DNA of 64,000 nucleotides from Methylobacterium mesophilicum (GTDB lineage Bacteria > Pseudomonadota > Alphaproteobacteria > Rhizobiales > Beijerinckiaceae): contig NZ_BPQU01000020.1 of the NCBI RefSeq assembly GCF_022179445.1, forward strand, positions 33,305-97,304, written 5' to 3'. Below, piece by piece: positions 33,797-42,059 of the stretch. Within the stretch, counting starts at the first letter, position 1, and each line of letters begins with the position of its first letter. A program made the position numbers and the translations under genes. Under the pieces are notes generated by a model. It had not been told where the DNA came from and did no database searches. It saw only the letters and a list, made by a program, of their open reading frames with translations.

Positions 33797-34885
33797 TCAG
33801 GAGCGCCAGCGCAGCTCGCGCCGTTCCAGGGGATTCTCGAACGGGCGCCCGGCGCGGTCCGATTCCAGGGCCTCGCGCTTCAGCCGGAAATACCATTGCG
33901 ACGGCAGGTCGCCCTGTCCGAACAGCACCATGGTCGGCTTGCGGTCCAGGCCGTCCTGCGCGTGCTGAAGCACCTCCTGGTCCTGCGTGAGGAACTGCCG
34001 CATCAGCGGCCGGGCGACGGGCTTGAGCAGGTTCAGCGCCGGCATGCTCCAATAGAGGGCGTTGGTGAGCAGGGTGCGGTCCGGCGTGAGGGGCGTGGCG
34101 AAGGTGTAGTTGGCCACCCGCTTGTCACCCGCGCGGATGCGCTCCAGCCGGACCCCGGGGAGCCGGAACTCGATCTCGACCTCGGGCACGCCGCCGAGGA
34201 GGCGGTAGACCGGCGAACTCGTCGTGGTGGCGTGGCTCGTCATGACGAAGCCGTGCGGCACCGGCTGGAACGTCTTGACCTTCTCGCGCAGCTGCTTCGA
34301 GGGCCGGAACCACCAGCTGTCGTGCACGAAGGCGACATGGCCGGGATCGACCAGGCTCAGCGTGGTGAGATCGTAGGACGCCTCGACCACGAGTTCCACG
34401 ACCAGGGAGCCGGCCGGCGCGAAATCCAGCTCCGGCACCGCGGGCACGTCGCCGGAGGCGGGCCCGAGATGCGGGTTCACCCACAGGAACCCGGCGCTCT
34501 CCCGTACGGGGAAGCGCTGGACCTGGATGCGGGAGAAATCGGCGGCGTCGTGCTCGGACAGGGTCGGGACGTCCCGGCAGCGCCCGTCCGTGCCGAAGCG
34601 CCAGCCGTGGAACGGGCACATCAGGGTGTCGCCGTCGAAGCGGCCCTTCGACAGGGCCATGCCGCGATGCGGGCAGCGGTCGCGCAGCGCGAACGGCGTC
34701 CCATCGGGGGTCCGGCCGAGCACGATCTGCTCGCCGTTCAGCTCCACGGCGCGGAGCCCGGTGCGGCCGAGGCTGCGGGATTGGCCGACGCAGTACCACG
34801 CGTTGCCGAGCGGCTGGCGCATGGCCTCGGGATCGAGGGCTGCATCCTCGGGCGGACGCGGCAGGGGCGTGACGGGCGCGTTCAA
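33797..34885 (-). CDS. Rieske non-haem iron oxygenase
   Basis: A 362-residue oxygenase subunit. The Rieske [2Fe-2S] ligands are CPHRGMAL and CPFHGW (Cys-X-His then Cys-X2-His). The catalytic iron site is suggested by SLVDPGHVAFVHDSWW, close to the pattern of pheophorbide a oxygenase and related monooxygenases. A ferredoxin or reductase partner is not adjacent. The first codon is TTG at 34885; an ATG at 34822 (MRQPLGNAWY) is an alternative start that would keep all domains. The substrate cannot be assigned; an aromatic or tetrapyrrole-like ring is plausible from the family. Confidence 0.87.
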   Translation of the reverse strand: MNAPVTPLPRPPEDAALDPEAMRQPLGNAWYCVGQSRSLGRTGLRAVELNGEQIVLGRTPDGTPFALRDRCPHRGMALSKGRFDGDTLMCPFHGWRFGTDGRCRDVPTLSEHDAADFSRIQVQRFPVRESAGFLWVNPHLGPASGDVPAVPELDFAPAGSLVVELVVEASYDLTTLSLVDPGHVAFVHDSWWFRPSKQLREKVKTFQPVPHGFVMTSHATTTSSPVYRLLGGVPEVEIEFRLPGVRLERIRAGDKRVANYTFATPLTPDRTLLTNALYWSMPALNLLKPVARPLMRQFLTQDQEVLQHAQDGLDRKPTMVLFGQGDLPSQWYFRLKREALESDRAGRPFENPLERRELRWRS

Positions 34886-35031
34886 CGGCGGTTCGGGCTG
34901 ACCTCGGTGGGCTCGTCATACGCCCGGCAGCCGAAGCGGGAAAGCAGGTGCGCGGGGAGGACAAACGGGCGCAGCCACGGGGCTTCACAAGCCGGGTCCG
35001 GCCACCTAACTTCGCATCACCCGCAACGAAC

Positions 35032-35048
35032 GAAAGGAGGTGATCCAG
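35032..35048 (+). promoter_or_regulatory. Extended Shine-Dalgarno identical to the complement of the 16S rRNA 3' end
   Basis: GAAAGGAGGTGATCCAG runs over about 17 bases and is the reverse complement of the conserved 3' end of bacterial 16S rRNA (CTGGATCACCTCCTTTC). Normal ribosome sites match four to seven bases. It directly precedes the 23-codon gene, with its last G being the first base of the GTG. Confidence 0.8.
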
Positions 35049-35119
35049 TGTCTCATTGTCATCAGCCGTCAGTCTCGGCTTACCGGACCTGGACCGTCGC
35101 CTCCGGCGCGTCGTTCTAA
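35048..35119 (+). CDS. 23-residue peptide with near-perfect ribosome binding site
   Basis: GTG start, 23 codons and TAA, encoding MSHCHQPSVSAYRTWTVASG followed by ASF. The His-Cys-His-Gln opening might bind a metal, or the ORF might serve as a leader or ribosome-trapping element. The 16S-complementary stretch sits seven bases upstream (GGAGG to start). About 60 bases after the stop lies a strong terminator, so this is a free-standing transcription unit, divergent from the Rieske gene. I do not recognise a family. Confidence 0.6.
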   Translation: MSHCHQPSVSAYRTWTVASGASF

Positions 35120-35177
35120 GACGCGCCTGAGCCCCGATTTCGGGACAGTTCCGCCGGACATGACGGTTCGGCAATGG

Positions 35178-35211
35178 AAGGGCCACCCTCGCGGGTGGCC
35201 CTTCGGCTTTT
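35178..35211 (+). terminator. Rho-independent terminator after the 23-residue gene
   Basis: AAGGGCCACCC and GGGTGGCCCTT form an 11-bp stem with a four-base loop, followed by CGGCTTTT. The stem can also act for the converging coiled-coil gene on the other strand. Confidence 0.88.
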
Positions 35212-35223
35212 AAGGGGGTGTTT

Positions 35224-35856
35224 TCAGCGCTTCGGGGCCTGGAACAGCGGCTGGGCCAGGGCCTCGGTCCGGGCGCGCCACAGGTCGCGCTCCTCGCGCA
35301 GGGCGTCGCGCTCGGCCGCCATCGCGTGGCGCTCGGCCCGCAGCCCGTCGCGCTCGGCGACGGCCCGGTCGCGCTCGGCCCGCATGTGTTCCCGCTCCTG
35401 ACGGAACCGGTCGCGCTCGCTCCGGAACTCCTCGCGCTCGGCGCGGACCTCCTCCTGCTCGGCGCGCAGGTCCTCGATCGAACCGATCTCCTCGCGGATA
35501 TGCTCGCGCAGCGCCCGGATCTCCTCGGCCAGGATCGCCTGCAGCTCGGTCTGGCGGTCGGCCTCGAGCTTCAGCTTGGCCTTGAGCATCATGTTCTCGG
35601 CCATCAGCTCGGACACGTCCGCATCCTCCGGGGCCGCGCCGGACGCCTCGGGCTGCGCCACCAGCCGGGGCGACCAGGCCGCCTCGGCGCCCCGGGGGGC
35701 CTTGGCCTCCGGGGCGGCCTCGTACAGCGGGCGGTCGTCGCCGCGCGGCTCGGCGGGGTTGTGGGTCTTCATCGTCGCCAGCCAGTCCCGCAGGGGGCCG
35801 GGGGCGATGCGGCTGCCGGTTTCGTGCGGCGGCAGGGTGCGGGCGGGTTCCGACAT
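35224..35856 (-). CDS. Coiled-coil protein of unknown function
   Basis: A 210-residue protein. The first 85 residues are Pro/Ala-rich and probably disordered. From about residue 86 to 200 it is a continuous coiled coil dominated by Glu/Arg/Ala heptads (RAEREEFRSERDRFRQEREH and similar repeats). No membrane segment or enzyme motif is seen. It may be structural or a scaffold. Confidence 0.7.
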   Translation of the reverse strand: MSEPARTLPPHETGSRIAPGPLRDWLATMKTHNPAEPRGDDRPLYEAAPEAKAPRGAEAAWSPRLVAQPEASGAAPEDADVSELMAENMMLKAKLKLEADRQTELQAILAEEIRALREHIREEIGSIEDLRAEQEEVRAEREEFRSERDRFRQEREHMRAERDRAVAERDGLRAERHAMAAERDALREERDLWRARTEALAQPLFQAPKR

Positions 35857-36157
35857 CGGCGGTCGTCCTGAACGGGTGCTGCCCGATCAGAGTCGCAACA
35901 TGCTTAACGATCCGTAAAAGTTAATGCCCGCCTGGCGCCTCAACCGTGAGATGGTTCGCGGGCGAGACACCGAAAATTGACTTTTGCGGTGGCTGCCGCT
36001 ACCCCCCGCGCTTCCGATCCGTAGCAGATCGTCACGACACGAAGCCGACCGGCCCCTGAGGCCGGAGGTCAACGCCCGACAGCGCGTCCGCGCCCTCGGG
36101 CGCGATCTGTGTTGGGCCGATCCGCTTCGCCGGACTCCGCCGGTCGAGGCTTATCGC
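35857..36157. other. Intergenic region with candidate promoter for the ffh operon
   Basis: The 301 bases are free of credible genes. TTGACT at 35977-35982 followed 17 bases later by TACCCC could be a sigma-70-type promoter driving the YHS-like gene and ffh; the -10 match is weak. Confidence 0.35.
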
Positions 36158-36400
36158 ATGACCCAAGTCGCCGTGACCCGAGTCGCCGTGCCCCCCGCCG
36201 CATTGAACGTCGCGGACGCGATCAACGAGACCTGCCCGTGGTCGGGCAAGCCGATCTCGGCCGACTCGCTGACGCTCTATAACGGCGCCGTGGTTGGCTT
36301 CTGCAATCCGGAGTGCCGGGACAAGTTCGCGAGCGCCGTGCGCAGCTTCGAGGCCGCCCTCCAGGCGCGCCGCGTCGAGCGCGCCGGCCTCGAACAGTAA
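36158..36400 (+). CDS. Small YHS-like zinc-ribbon protein
   Basis: An 80-residue protein with CPWSGKPISADSLTLYNGAVVGFCNPECRDKF: a CxxSG start and FCxxxC end, the spacing of YHS/TRASH metal-binding domains. It starts 18 bases before the end-of-gene gap to ffh and is the likely first gene of that operon. Relatives are small proteins, sometimes annotated as glutathione S-transferase-like by transfer, without known function; metal sensing or handling is plausible. The ATG at 36158 removes a low-quality upstream extension. Confidence 0.75.
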   Translation: MTQVAVTRVAVPPAALNVADAINETCPWSGKPISADSLTLYNGAVVGFCNPECRDKFASAVRSFEAALQARRVERAGLEQ

Positions 36401-36418
36401 GCGCGGGTCGGAAACACC

Positions 36419-38002
36419 ATGTTCGAAGGCCTGTCCGACCGCCTGTCCGGCATCCTCTCGGGGCTCACCCGCCGGGGCGCCCTGACCGAAGCCGACGTCA
36501 CCGCGGCGATGCGCGAGGTCCGCCGCGCCCTGCTGGAAGCCGACGTGGCCCTGGAGGTCGTGCGCGGCTTCACCGACCGGGTGAAGGAGAAGGCGGTCGG
36601 CGCCGTCGTGCTCAAGTCGGTCACCCCCGGCCAGATGGTCGTCAAGATCGTCAACGACGAGCTGGTGGCGATGCTCGGCACCGATGCCGAGGTGATCGAC
36701 CTCAACGCCCCGGCTCCGGTGCCGATCCTGATGGTCGGCCTCCAGGGCTCGGGCAAGACCACCACCACCGCCAAGATCGCCCGGCGCCTGTCCGAGCGCG
36801 AGAAGCGCCGCGTCCTGCTGGCCTCCCTCGATACCCGCCGCCCGGCCGCCATGGAGCAGCTCGCGGTGCTCGCCAAGCAGGTCGGCGTCGAGAGCCTGCC
36901 GATCGTGGCCGGCCAGTCGGCGGTGCAGATCGCCAAGCGCGCCATGGAGGCGGCCCGGCTGGGCGGCTTCGACGTGGTGATGCTCGACACCGCCGGCCGC
37001 ACCACCGTCGACGAGGCCCTGATGGTCGAGGCGGCCGAGGTGAAGGCCGCGACCCGGCCCCACGAGGTGCTGCTGGTCGCCGACGCGCTGACCGGTCAGG
37101 ACGCGGTCAACACCGCCCGCGCCTTCGACGAGCGGCTCGGCGTCACCGGCATCGTGCTCACCCGCATGGACGGCGATTCCCGCGGCGGCGCGGCGCTCTC
37201 GATGCGCGCCGTCACCGGCAAGCCGATCAAGCTCGTCGGCACCGGCGAGAAGGTCGACGCGCTGGAGGAGTTCCACCCGGCCCGCGTCGCCAACCGCATC
37301 CTCGGCATGGGCGACATCGTCTCCCTGGTCGAGAAGGCCGCCGAGACCATCGACCACGAGCAGGCGCTCCGCACGGCGGAGAAGATGCGCAAGGGCAAGT
37401 TCGACCTGGAGGATCTCTCCATGCAGCTCGCCCAGATGGAGAAGATGGGCGGCATCGGCGGCCTGATGGGCATGCTGCCCGGCATGGGCGCGATGAAGAA
37501 GCAGGTCGAGGGCGCCAACCTCGACGAGAAGATGTTCAAGCGCCAGCGGGCGATCATCTCGTCGATGACCCCGCACGAGCGCAAGAACCCGGACCTGCTC
37601 AAGAACTCCCGCAAGAAGCGCATCGCGGCGGGCTCGGGCGTCGACGTCTCGGAGATCAACAAGCTCCTGAAGATGCACCGGACCATGGCCGACATGATGA
37701 AGGCGATGGGCTCGGGCAAGCGCGGCATCGGGCAGGCCCTCGGCTCGATGTTCGGTCTCGGCGGCGGCGGGATGGGTGGCGGCATGCCGGGGCTGCCGCC
37801 GGGCATGCCCGAGCCGACCCCGGAGCAGATCGCGCAGATCGAGAAGCAGTTCGGCGGCAAGCTGCCGCCGATGCCGCCGGGCCTGGGCGGGGGCGGACTG
37901 GGCGGCGGCTTGGGCGGCATGCCCAAGATGCCGGGGCTTCCCGGCCTCGGCGGCCCGAAGCTGCCCGGTCTCGGCGGATTCATGCCGGGGAAGAAGAAAT
38001 GA
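36419..38002 (+). CDS. ffh: Signal recognition particle protein Ffh (SRP54)
   Basis: GTPase of the signal recognition particle, 527 residues, which binds 4.5S RNA and signal peptides and delivers ribosomes to FtsY. N domain (about 1-90), G domain with GLQGSGKTTTTAKIARRL, DTAGRTTVDEALM and TRMDGDSRGGAALS, then the Met-rich M domain with MTPHERKNPDLLKNSRKKRI. The C-terminus is a long Gly/Met/Pro-rich tail (GGGGMGGGMPGLPPGMP), longer than in E. coli. The stop overlaps the start of the chorismate mutase gene. Confidence 0.97.
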   Translation: MFEGLSDRLSGILSGLTRRGALTEADVTAAMREVRRALLEADVALEVVRGFTDRVKEKAVGAVVLKSVTPGQMVVKIVNDELVAMLGTDAEVIDLNAPAPVPILMVGLQGSGKTTTTAKIARRLSEREKRRVLLASLDTRRPAAMEQLAVLAKQVGVESLPIVAGQSAVQIAKRAMEAARLGGFDVVMLDTAGRTTVDEALMVEAAEVKAATRPHEVLLVADALTGQDAVNTARAFDERLGVTGIVLTRMDGDSRGGAALSMRAVTGKPIKLVGTGEKVDALEEFHPARVANRILGMGDIVSLVEKAAETIDHEQALRTAEKMRKGKFDLEDLSMQLAQMEKMGGIGGLMGMLPGMGAMKKQVEGANLDEKMFKRQRAIISSMTPHERKNPDLLKNSRKKRIAAGSGVDVSEINKLLKMHRTMADMMKAMGSGKRGIGQALGSMFGLGGGGMGGGMPGLPPGMPEPTPEQIAQIEKQFGGKLPPMPPGLGGGGLGGGLGGMPKMPGLPGLGGPKLPGLGGFMPGKKK

Positions 38003-38334
38003 GCGTCCTCGCTGCCCAAGCGGTCGATCCCGAACTCGCCCGCCTGCGCGACAGCATCGACAACTTCGATGCGGCGCTGATCCATCTGCTCGCCGAGCGC
38101 TTCCGCTGCACGCAGCGGGTCGGCGAGCTCAAGGCCCGAAAGGGGATCCCCCCTTCCGATCCGGACCGGGAGGCGCGTCAGGTCGCCCGGCTCCGCACGC
38201 TCGCGGTCGAAGCCAAGCTCGACCCCGACTTCGCCGAGAAGTTCCTGGCCTTCGTGGTCAAGGAGGTCATCCGGCACCACCAGACGATCGCGGCCAACCA
38301 TACGCCGTCGGTCGAAGAACAGAGAAAGTCCTAA
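37999..38334 (+). CDS. aroQ: Chorismate mutase, AroQ class
   Basis: A 111-residue monofunctional chorismate mutase (chorismate to prephenate, for Phe/Tyr). The helical AroQ fold shows LRDSIDNFDAALIHLLAERF, then CTQRVGELKARKGIPPSDPDRE with the active-site Arg/Lys pair, and the third helix FLAFVVKEVIRHHQ. The ATG overlaps the ffh stop (ATGA), so translation is coupled. This ffh-aroQ-rpsP order is common in Alphaproteobacteria. Confidence 0.93.
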   Translation: MSVLAAQAVDPELARLRDSIDNFDAALIHLLAERFRCTQRVGELKARKGIPPSDPDREARQVARLRTLAVEAKLDPDFAEKFLAFVVKEVIRHHQTIAANHTPSVEEQRKS

Positions 38335-38338
38335 GACA

Positions 38339-38701
38339 ATGGCCCTGAAGATCCGTCTCACGCGCGGTGGCGCCAAGAAGCGTCCGTACTACCGCATCGT
38401 CGTCGCCGACGCCCGCGCCCCCCGCGATGGCCGCTTCATCGACAAGGTCGGCGCCTACGACCCGATGAAGCCCAAGGACGATCCGGCCCGGATCCAGCTC
38501 GACGCCGAGAAGATCCAGGGCTGGCTCGCCAAGGGCGCGCAGCCGACCGATCGCGTCCTGCGCTTCCTCGACCAGGCCGGGCTGGCCAAGCGCCCGACGC
38601 GCAACAACCCGCAGAAGGCCGAGCCCGGCGAGAAGGCCAAGGAGCGCGCCACCAAGCGCGCCGAGAAGGCCGCCGCGCCCGCCGAGGACGCCGCGGCCTG
38701 A
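38339..38701 (+). CDS. rpsP: Ribosomal protein S16
   Basis: Component of the small ribosomal subunit, 120 residues. The conserved start MALKIRLTRGGAKKRPYYRIV and VGAYDPMKPKDDPARIQLDAEKI are diagnostic. The C-terminus has a typical alphaproteobacterial Lys/Ala/Glu-rich extension (KAKERATKRAEKAAAPAED). It starts four bases after the chorismate mutase stop and is followed by rimM after 11 bases. Confidence 0.97.
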   Translation: MALKIRLTRGGAKKRPYYRIVVADARAPRDGRFIDKVGAYDPMKPKDDPARIQLDAEKIQGWLAKGAQPTDRVLRFLDQAGLAKRPTRNNPQKAEPGEKAKERATKRAEKAAAPAEDAAA

Positions 38702-38712
38702 GGCTCGAGGCC

Positions 38713-39408
38713 ATGGCGCGCCGCCCCGCTGGTCCATCCTCCCGCGACGGCGGTCGCCGTGGCCGCGCTGGCACGGCTATCGGCGCGATCGCGCCCGAGG
38801 CCGCGACATCGCCCAAGGCACCGGCCCCCAAGCCGGTGGCACCGCCCGCGCCGCCCGACCCGAACCTCGTCCTCCTGGGCGAGTTCGGCCGCGCGCACGG
38901 GCTCAACGGCGAGATCCGCCTGAAATCCTACACCGGCGATCCGTTGGCGATCGCCGGCTACGGCCCGCTCATGACGTCCGACAATCGGACGCTGACCCTG
39001 TCGGCCGTGCGCACCGCCCCGGGCTCCTCCCCCGACATCCTGATCGCCCGGGTCAAGGATATCGGCAGCCGCAGCGCCGCCGAGACGCTCAACCGCGTCG
39101 CCCTGTTCATCCCCCGCGACCGCCTCGCGGAGCCCGAGGACGACGACGAGGTCTACGCCGCCGACCTCGTGGGGACCACGGCGGTGGACGAGGCCGGCAA
39201 CGTCGTCGGCACGGTCGTCGCGGTGCCGAATTACGGCGGCGGCGACCTGCTCGAACTCAAGCCCGCCACGGGCGGCGCCACGGCGCTGCTGCCGTTCACC
39301 AAGGCGTTCGTGCCGGTCCTGGACGTCCCGCAGCGGCGGGTGACCGTGGTCCTGCCGGAGGATTTCTTCGCGCCGGTGGGCGAGAAGCCCGCCGACGATC
39401 CGGGCTGA
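38713..39408 (+). CDS. rimM: Ribosome maturation factor RimM
   Basis: Assembly factor for the 30S head, binding S19, 231 residues. A 50-residue Ala/Pro-rich N-terminal extension precedes the RimM domain (LLGEFGRAHGLNGEIRLKSYTGDP) and the PRC-barrel domain (VYAADLVGTTAVDEAGNVVGTV, LLPFTKAFVPVLD, DFFAP). The extension is longer than in E. coli (182 residues). trmD, normally the next gene, is displaced by three unrelated genes to 42060. Confidence 0.94.
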   Translation: MARRPAGPSSRDGGRRGRAGTAIGAIAPEAATSPKAPAPKPVAPPAPPDPNLVLLGEFGRAHGLNGEIRLKSYTGDPLAIAGYGPLMTSDNRTLTLSAVRTAPGSSPDILIARVKDIGSRSAAETLNRVALFIPRDRLAEPEDDDEVYAADLVGTTAVDEAGNVVGTVVAVPNYGGGDLLELKPATGGATALLPFTKAFVPVLDVPQRRVTVVLPEDFFAPVGEKPADDPG

Positions 39409-39442
39409 CACCCCTGTCCCAGCACGGGTGTGACCGTCCGGC

Positions 39443-40363
39443 TCAGGGCCTGTCGATGCCGGGAAGCTCGGTAAGCGCGGCCGCCAGGGCGTCGACCACC
39501 AGGCGGATGCGCCGGATACGGATGCGGCCCGGCACGATCAGGATCGAGAGCGGGACCGGCTCGGGCGCGTAGTCCGGCAAGACGTGCTCGATCGCGCCGG
39601 CCGCCAGCAGATCGTCGACGAGCCAGACATGGGCCGCCGCGATGCCACGCCCCTGCGCCAGGGCCTCGCGGGCGGCCAAGCCGTGATCGACCAGCAAGCG
39701 GCCGCCCACCGGGACGCGGGATGTCGCGCCGTCCGGCCCGTACAGGCACAGCGTGTCGCTGCCGGCCACGTTGCTCATGCGGATGATCGAATGCCGCACC
39801 AGGTCGTCCGGTTTCTCGGGCCGGCCGTGATCTGCGAGATAGCGCCGCGACGCCACCAGGATCCGGCGCGAGCGACCGACGGCCTTGCGCTGCAGGCTGC
39901 TCTCCGCCAGCGGGCCGAGCCGGATCGCGACATCCGTCGCCTCGCGCACGAGGTCGATCCGCTCATCGGTCAAACCGAGATCGACGCTGAGTTCCGGATA
40001 GCGATCCTGGACTGCGAACAGCGCCCGGCAGACGTGTCGAACGCCCAGGGCCGCCGTGCAGGACACGCGCACCGTGCCGATCAGGCCGCCCCCCGCGTTC
40101 CGGACGCCGTCCGCGGCCTCCTCGACCAACCGCAGGATGGTGCGTGCCTCGGTGTGGAAGCGCTGGCCCTCGTCGGTCAGGGTGACCCGCCGCGTGGTTC
40201 GGTTGAGCAAGCTGGCCCCGAGGGCGGCTTCGAGCTCGGCCACGTGCCGGCTGACGGTCGATTGACCGACGCCCTGCTCGCGCGCAACGGCCGACAGGCT
40301 GCCGCGCTCGACCACGCGGACGAAGCTCCGCATCCGCTCCAGCGTGACGCTCGATTGATCCAT
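39443..40363 (-). CDS. LysR-family transcriptional regulator
   Basis: A 306-residue regulator. The N-terminal helix-turn-helix has GSLSAVAREQGVGQSTVSRHVAELEAALGASLLNRTTRR, and the C-terminal periplasmic-binding-like effector domain follows from about residue 90. It is divergent from the quinone reductase gene across 92 bases, the classic layout for a LysR regulator of that gene. The inducer is unknown; quinones or electrophiles are plausible. Confidence 0.9.
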   Translation of the reverse strand: MDQSSVTLERMRSFVRVVERGSLSAVAREQGVGQSTVSRHVAELEAALGASLLNRTTRRVTLTDEGQRFHTEARTILRLVEEAADGVRNAGGGLIGTVRVSCTAALGVRHVCRALFAVQDRYPELSVDLGLTDERIDLVREATDVAIRLGPLAESSLQRKAVGRSRRILVASRRYLADHGRPEKPDDLVRHSIIRMSNVAGSDTLCLYGPDGATSRVPVGGRLLVDHGLAAREALAQGRGIAAAHVWLVDDLLAAGAIEHVLPDYAPEPVPLSILIVPGRIRIRRIRLVVDALAAALTELPGIDRP

Positions 40364-40455
40364 TATGCGGAACGATCCTATCCCGCCGTGCCGTCTACCG
40401 GATGGCCCAGCGGACTTCTAGCTTCGCGGCTCCTCCTTCCCAGCGAGCCCGCCTC

Positions 40456-41247
40456 ATGAAGATCCTCGTCGTCTCGGCCCATCCGGATCCGGCATCGCTG
40501 ACGAACGCGTTGCGCGGCGTGGCGGTGGGCCAACTGGAGGCGGACGGACACGAAGTCCGCGTCACCGACCTCTACGCAGAGGATTGGAAGAGTGCGGTCG
40601 ATCGGGCCGACTTCCCGACCCTGCCGGACGCGGCGCGCCTGCGGGTCCCGGCCGCGTCGAGCGCGGCGTTCACCACCGGGACCCTGACCGCCGACGTGAC
40701 CACCGAACAGGCCAAGCTGCTCTGGGCGGATGCGCTGATCCTGGCGTTCCCGCTCTGGTGGTTTTCGATGCCGGCGATCCTGAAGGGATGGATCGACCGG
40801 GTCTACGCCTATGGGTTCGCCTACGGGGTGGGCGAGCACAGCGAGACCCGCTGGGGCGACCGTTACGGCGAGGGCACGCTGGCCGGAAAGCGCGCGATGC
40901 TGGTGGTGACGGCCGGCGGCTGGGAGACGCATTACGGCGCCCGCGGGATCAACGGACCGATCGATGACCTGCTGTTCCCGATCCAGCACGGCGTGCTGTT
41001 CTACCCGGGCTACGCCGTGCTCCCGCCCTTCGTCGTGTATCGGGCCGACAGCATGAGCGAGAGCGGCTTCGCGGCCACCGCGGAGAGCCTTCGGGCCCGG
41101 ATGCGCGCGCTGTTCAGCACGGATCCCATCCCGTTCCGGCGGCAGAACGGCGGCGCTTACGCGATCCCGTCCATGGAGTTGCGGCCCGACCTGGTCCCGC
41201 ATCTCTCCGGTTTCGCGGCCCATCTGGGCACCTGCGACACGCCCTGA
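40456..41247 (+). CDS. NAD(P)H:quinone oxidoreductase (flavodoxin-like fold)
   Basis: A 263-residue FMN/FAD-binding quinone reductase of the NQO/KefF/MdaB group. The flavin site is shown by ILVVSAHPDPASLTNALRG, FPLWWFSMPAILKGWIDRVYAYGFAYG and TAGGWETHYGARGING. It should reduce quinones by two electrons and avoid redox cycling. The ATG at 40456 is favoured over an upstream in-frame start. The divergent LysR gene is its likely regulator. Confidence 0.92.
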   Translation: MKILVVSAHPDPASLTNALRGVAVGQLEADGHEVRVTDLYAEDWKSAVDRADFPTLPDAARLRVPAASSAAFTTGTLTADVTTEQAKLLWADALILAFPLWWFSMPAILKGWIDRVYAYGFAYGVGEHSETRWGDRYGEGTLAGKRAMLVVTAGGWETHYGARGINGPIDDLLFPIQHGVLFYPGYAVLPPFVVYRADSMSESGFAATAESLRARMRALFSTDPIPFRRQNGGAYAIPSMELRPDLVPHLSGFAAHLGTCDTP

Positions 41248-41265
41248 CCGCGCGATCCGAACCGC

Positions 41266-41985
41266 TCAGCGGGGCGTCGCGGCATCCCGGCACGGGCGGA
41301 TCGTCTCCGGGCGCGGCCTCTGATCCGGCGCCGGCGCGGCGAACACCGCCAGATAGGCGCCGCCGCTCAGGGGGTGGAACCCGGTCTCCCGGTAGCCGGC
41401 GGCGGCGAGTTCGCAGCGCAGTAGCGCCGGCGGGGTGCCGTGCCGCGACGGGATGTCGTCGGCGTCGACGATGCCGACCCGGCCGCCCGGGCGCATCGCC
41501 GGGGCGAGGTTGTGCAGCAGGCCGAAGGGCTGGGCGATCTCGTGGTACATGTGCACGAGGATGGCGGCATCGACCGAGTTCGGCGGCAGCCGGGGATCGT
41601 GGGGCTCGCCGCGCACGACGGTGACGTTGTCGAGCGCCGTCACGCGCTTTTCGAGGCTCGCCAGGTAGGCGGGGGTCACGTCCTCGGCCAGGACCTTGCC
41701 GCGAGGACCGACAAGCGGGCTGAGGCGCACCACGTAATAGCCGCTGCCGGCGCCGATATCGGCCACCGTCTCACCCGGGGCGATGCCCATCCCGCGGGCG
41801 ACCGCGTCGAACTCGCCGGCCTTGTCGCGTGCGGCCTCCGCCGACCATTGCGGCGCGACGATCTCGGCCACGGGCCGGTCGGGCTTGGGGAACGCCCCGG
41901 CGGGGGCGCCCGGGGGCGCCAGGGGCCCGGCCGCGAGGGCCGGTCCCGCCAGGAGAGCGGTGAGGAGAAGCATGCGCCGGATCAT
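41266..41985 (-). CDS. Class I methyltransferase with signal peptide
   Basis: A 239-residue protein with an apparent signal peptide (MIRRMLLLTALLAGPALA). The SAM-binding motif I is VADIGAGSGYYVVRLSPLVG, followed by VLAEDVTPAYL and an IV-type segment (DAAILVHMYHEIAQP). Export is surprising because SAM is cytoplasmic; the protein could bind something else, or the N-terminus could be mis-set. Similar exported methyltransferase-like proteins exist in proteobacteria and remain uncharacterised. It is convergent with the quinone reductase gene. Confidence 0.78.
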   Translation of the reverse strand: MIRRMLLLTALLAGPALAAGPLAPPGAPAGAFPKPDRPVAEIVAPQWSAEAARDKAGEFDAVARGMGIAPGETVADIGAGSGYYVVRLSPLVGPRGKVLAEDVTPAYLASLEKRVTALDNVTVVRGEPHDPRLPPNSVDAAILVHMYHEIAQPFGLLHNLAPAMRPGGRVGIVDADDIPSRHGTPPALLRCELAAAGYRETGFHPLSGGAYLAVFAAPAPDQRPRPETIRPCRDAATPR

Positions 41986-42059
41986 CGCCGACAACCCGCC
42001 GGGGGCCGAACGGTGCCCGAGCCGTTGACCGTGCCGCACCCGGCGCGCGATCAAGCGCC

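Noticed and set aside
35032..35048. Possible fragment of 16S rRNA
   Set aside because: Similarity stops exactly at the ribosome-site stretch; the bases beyond do not match 16S, so it is not a duplicated rRNA end.
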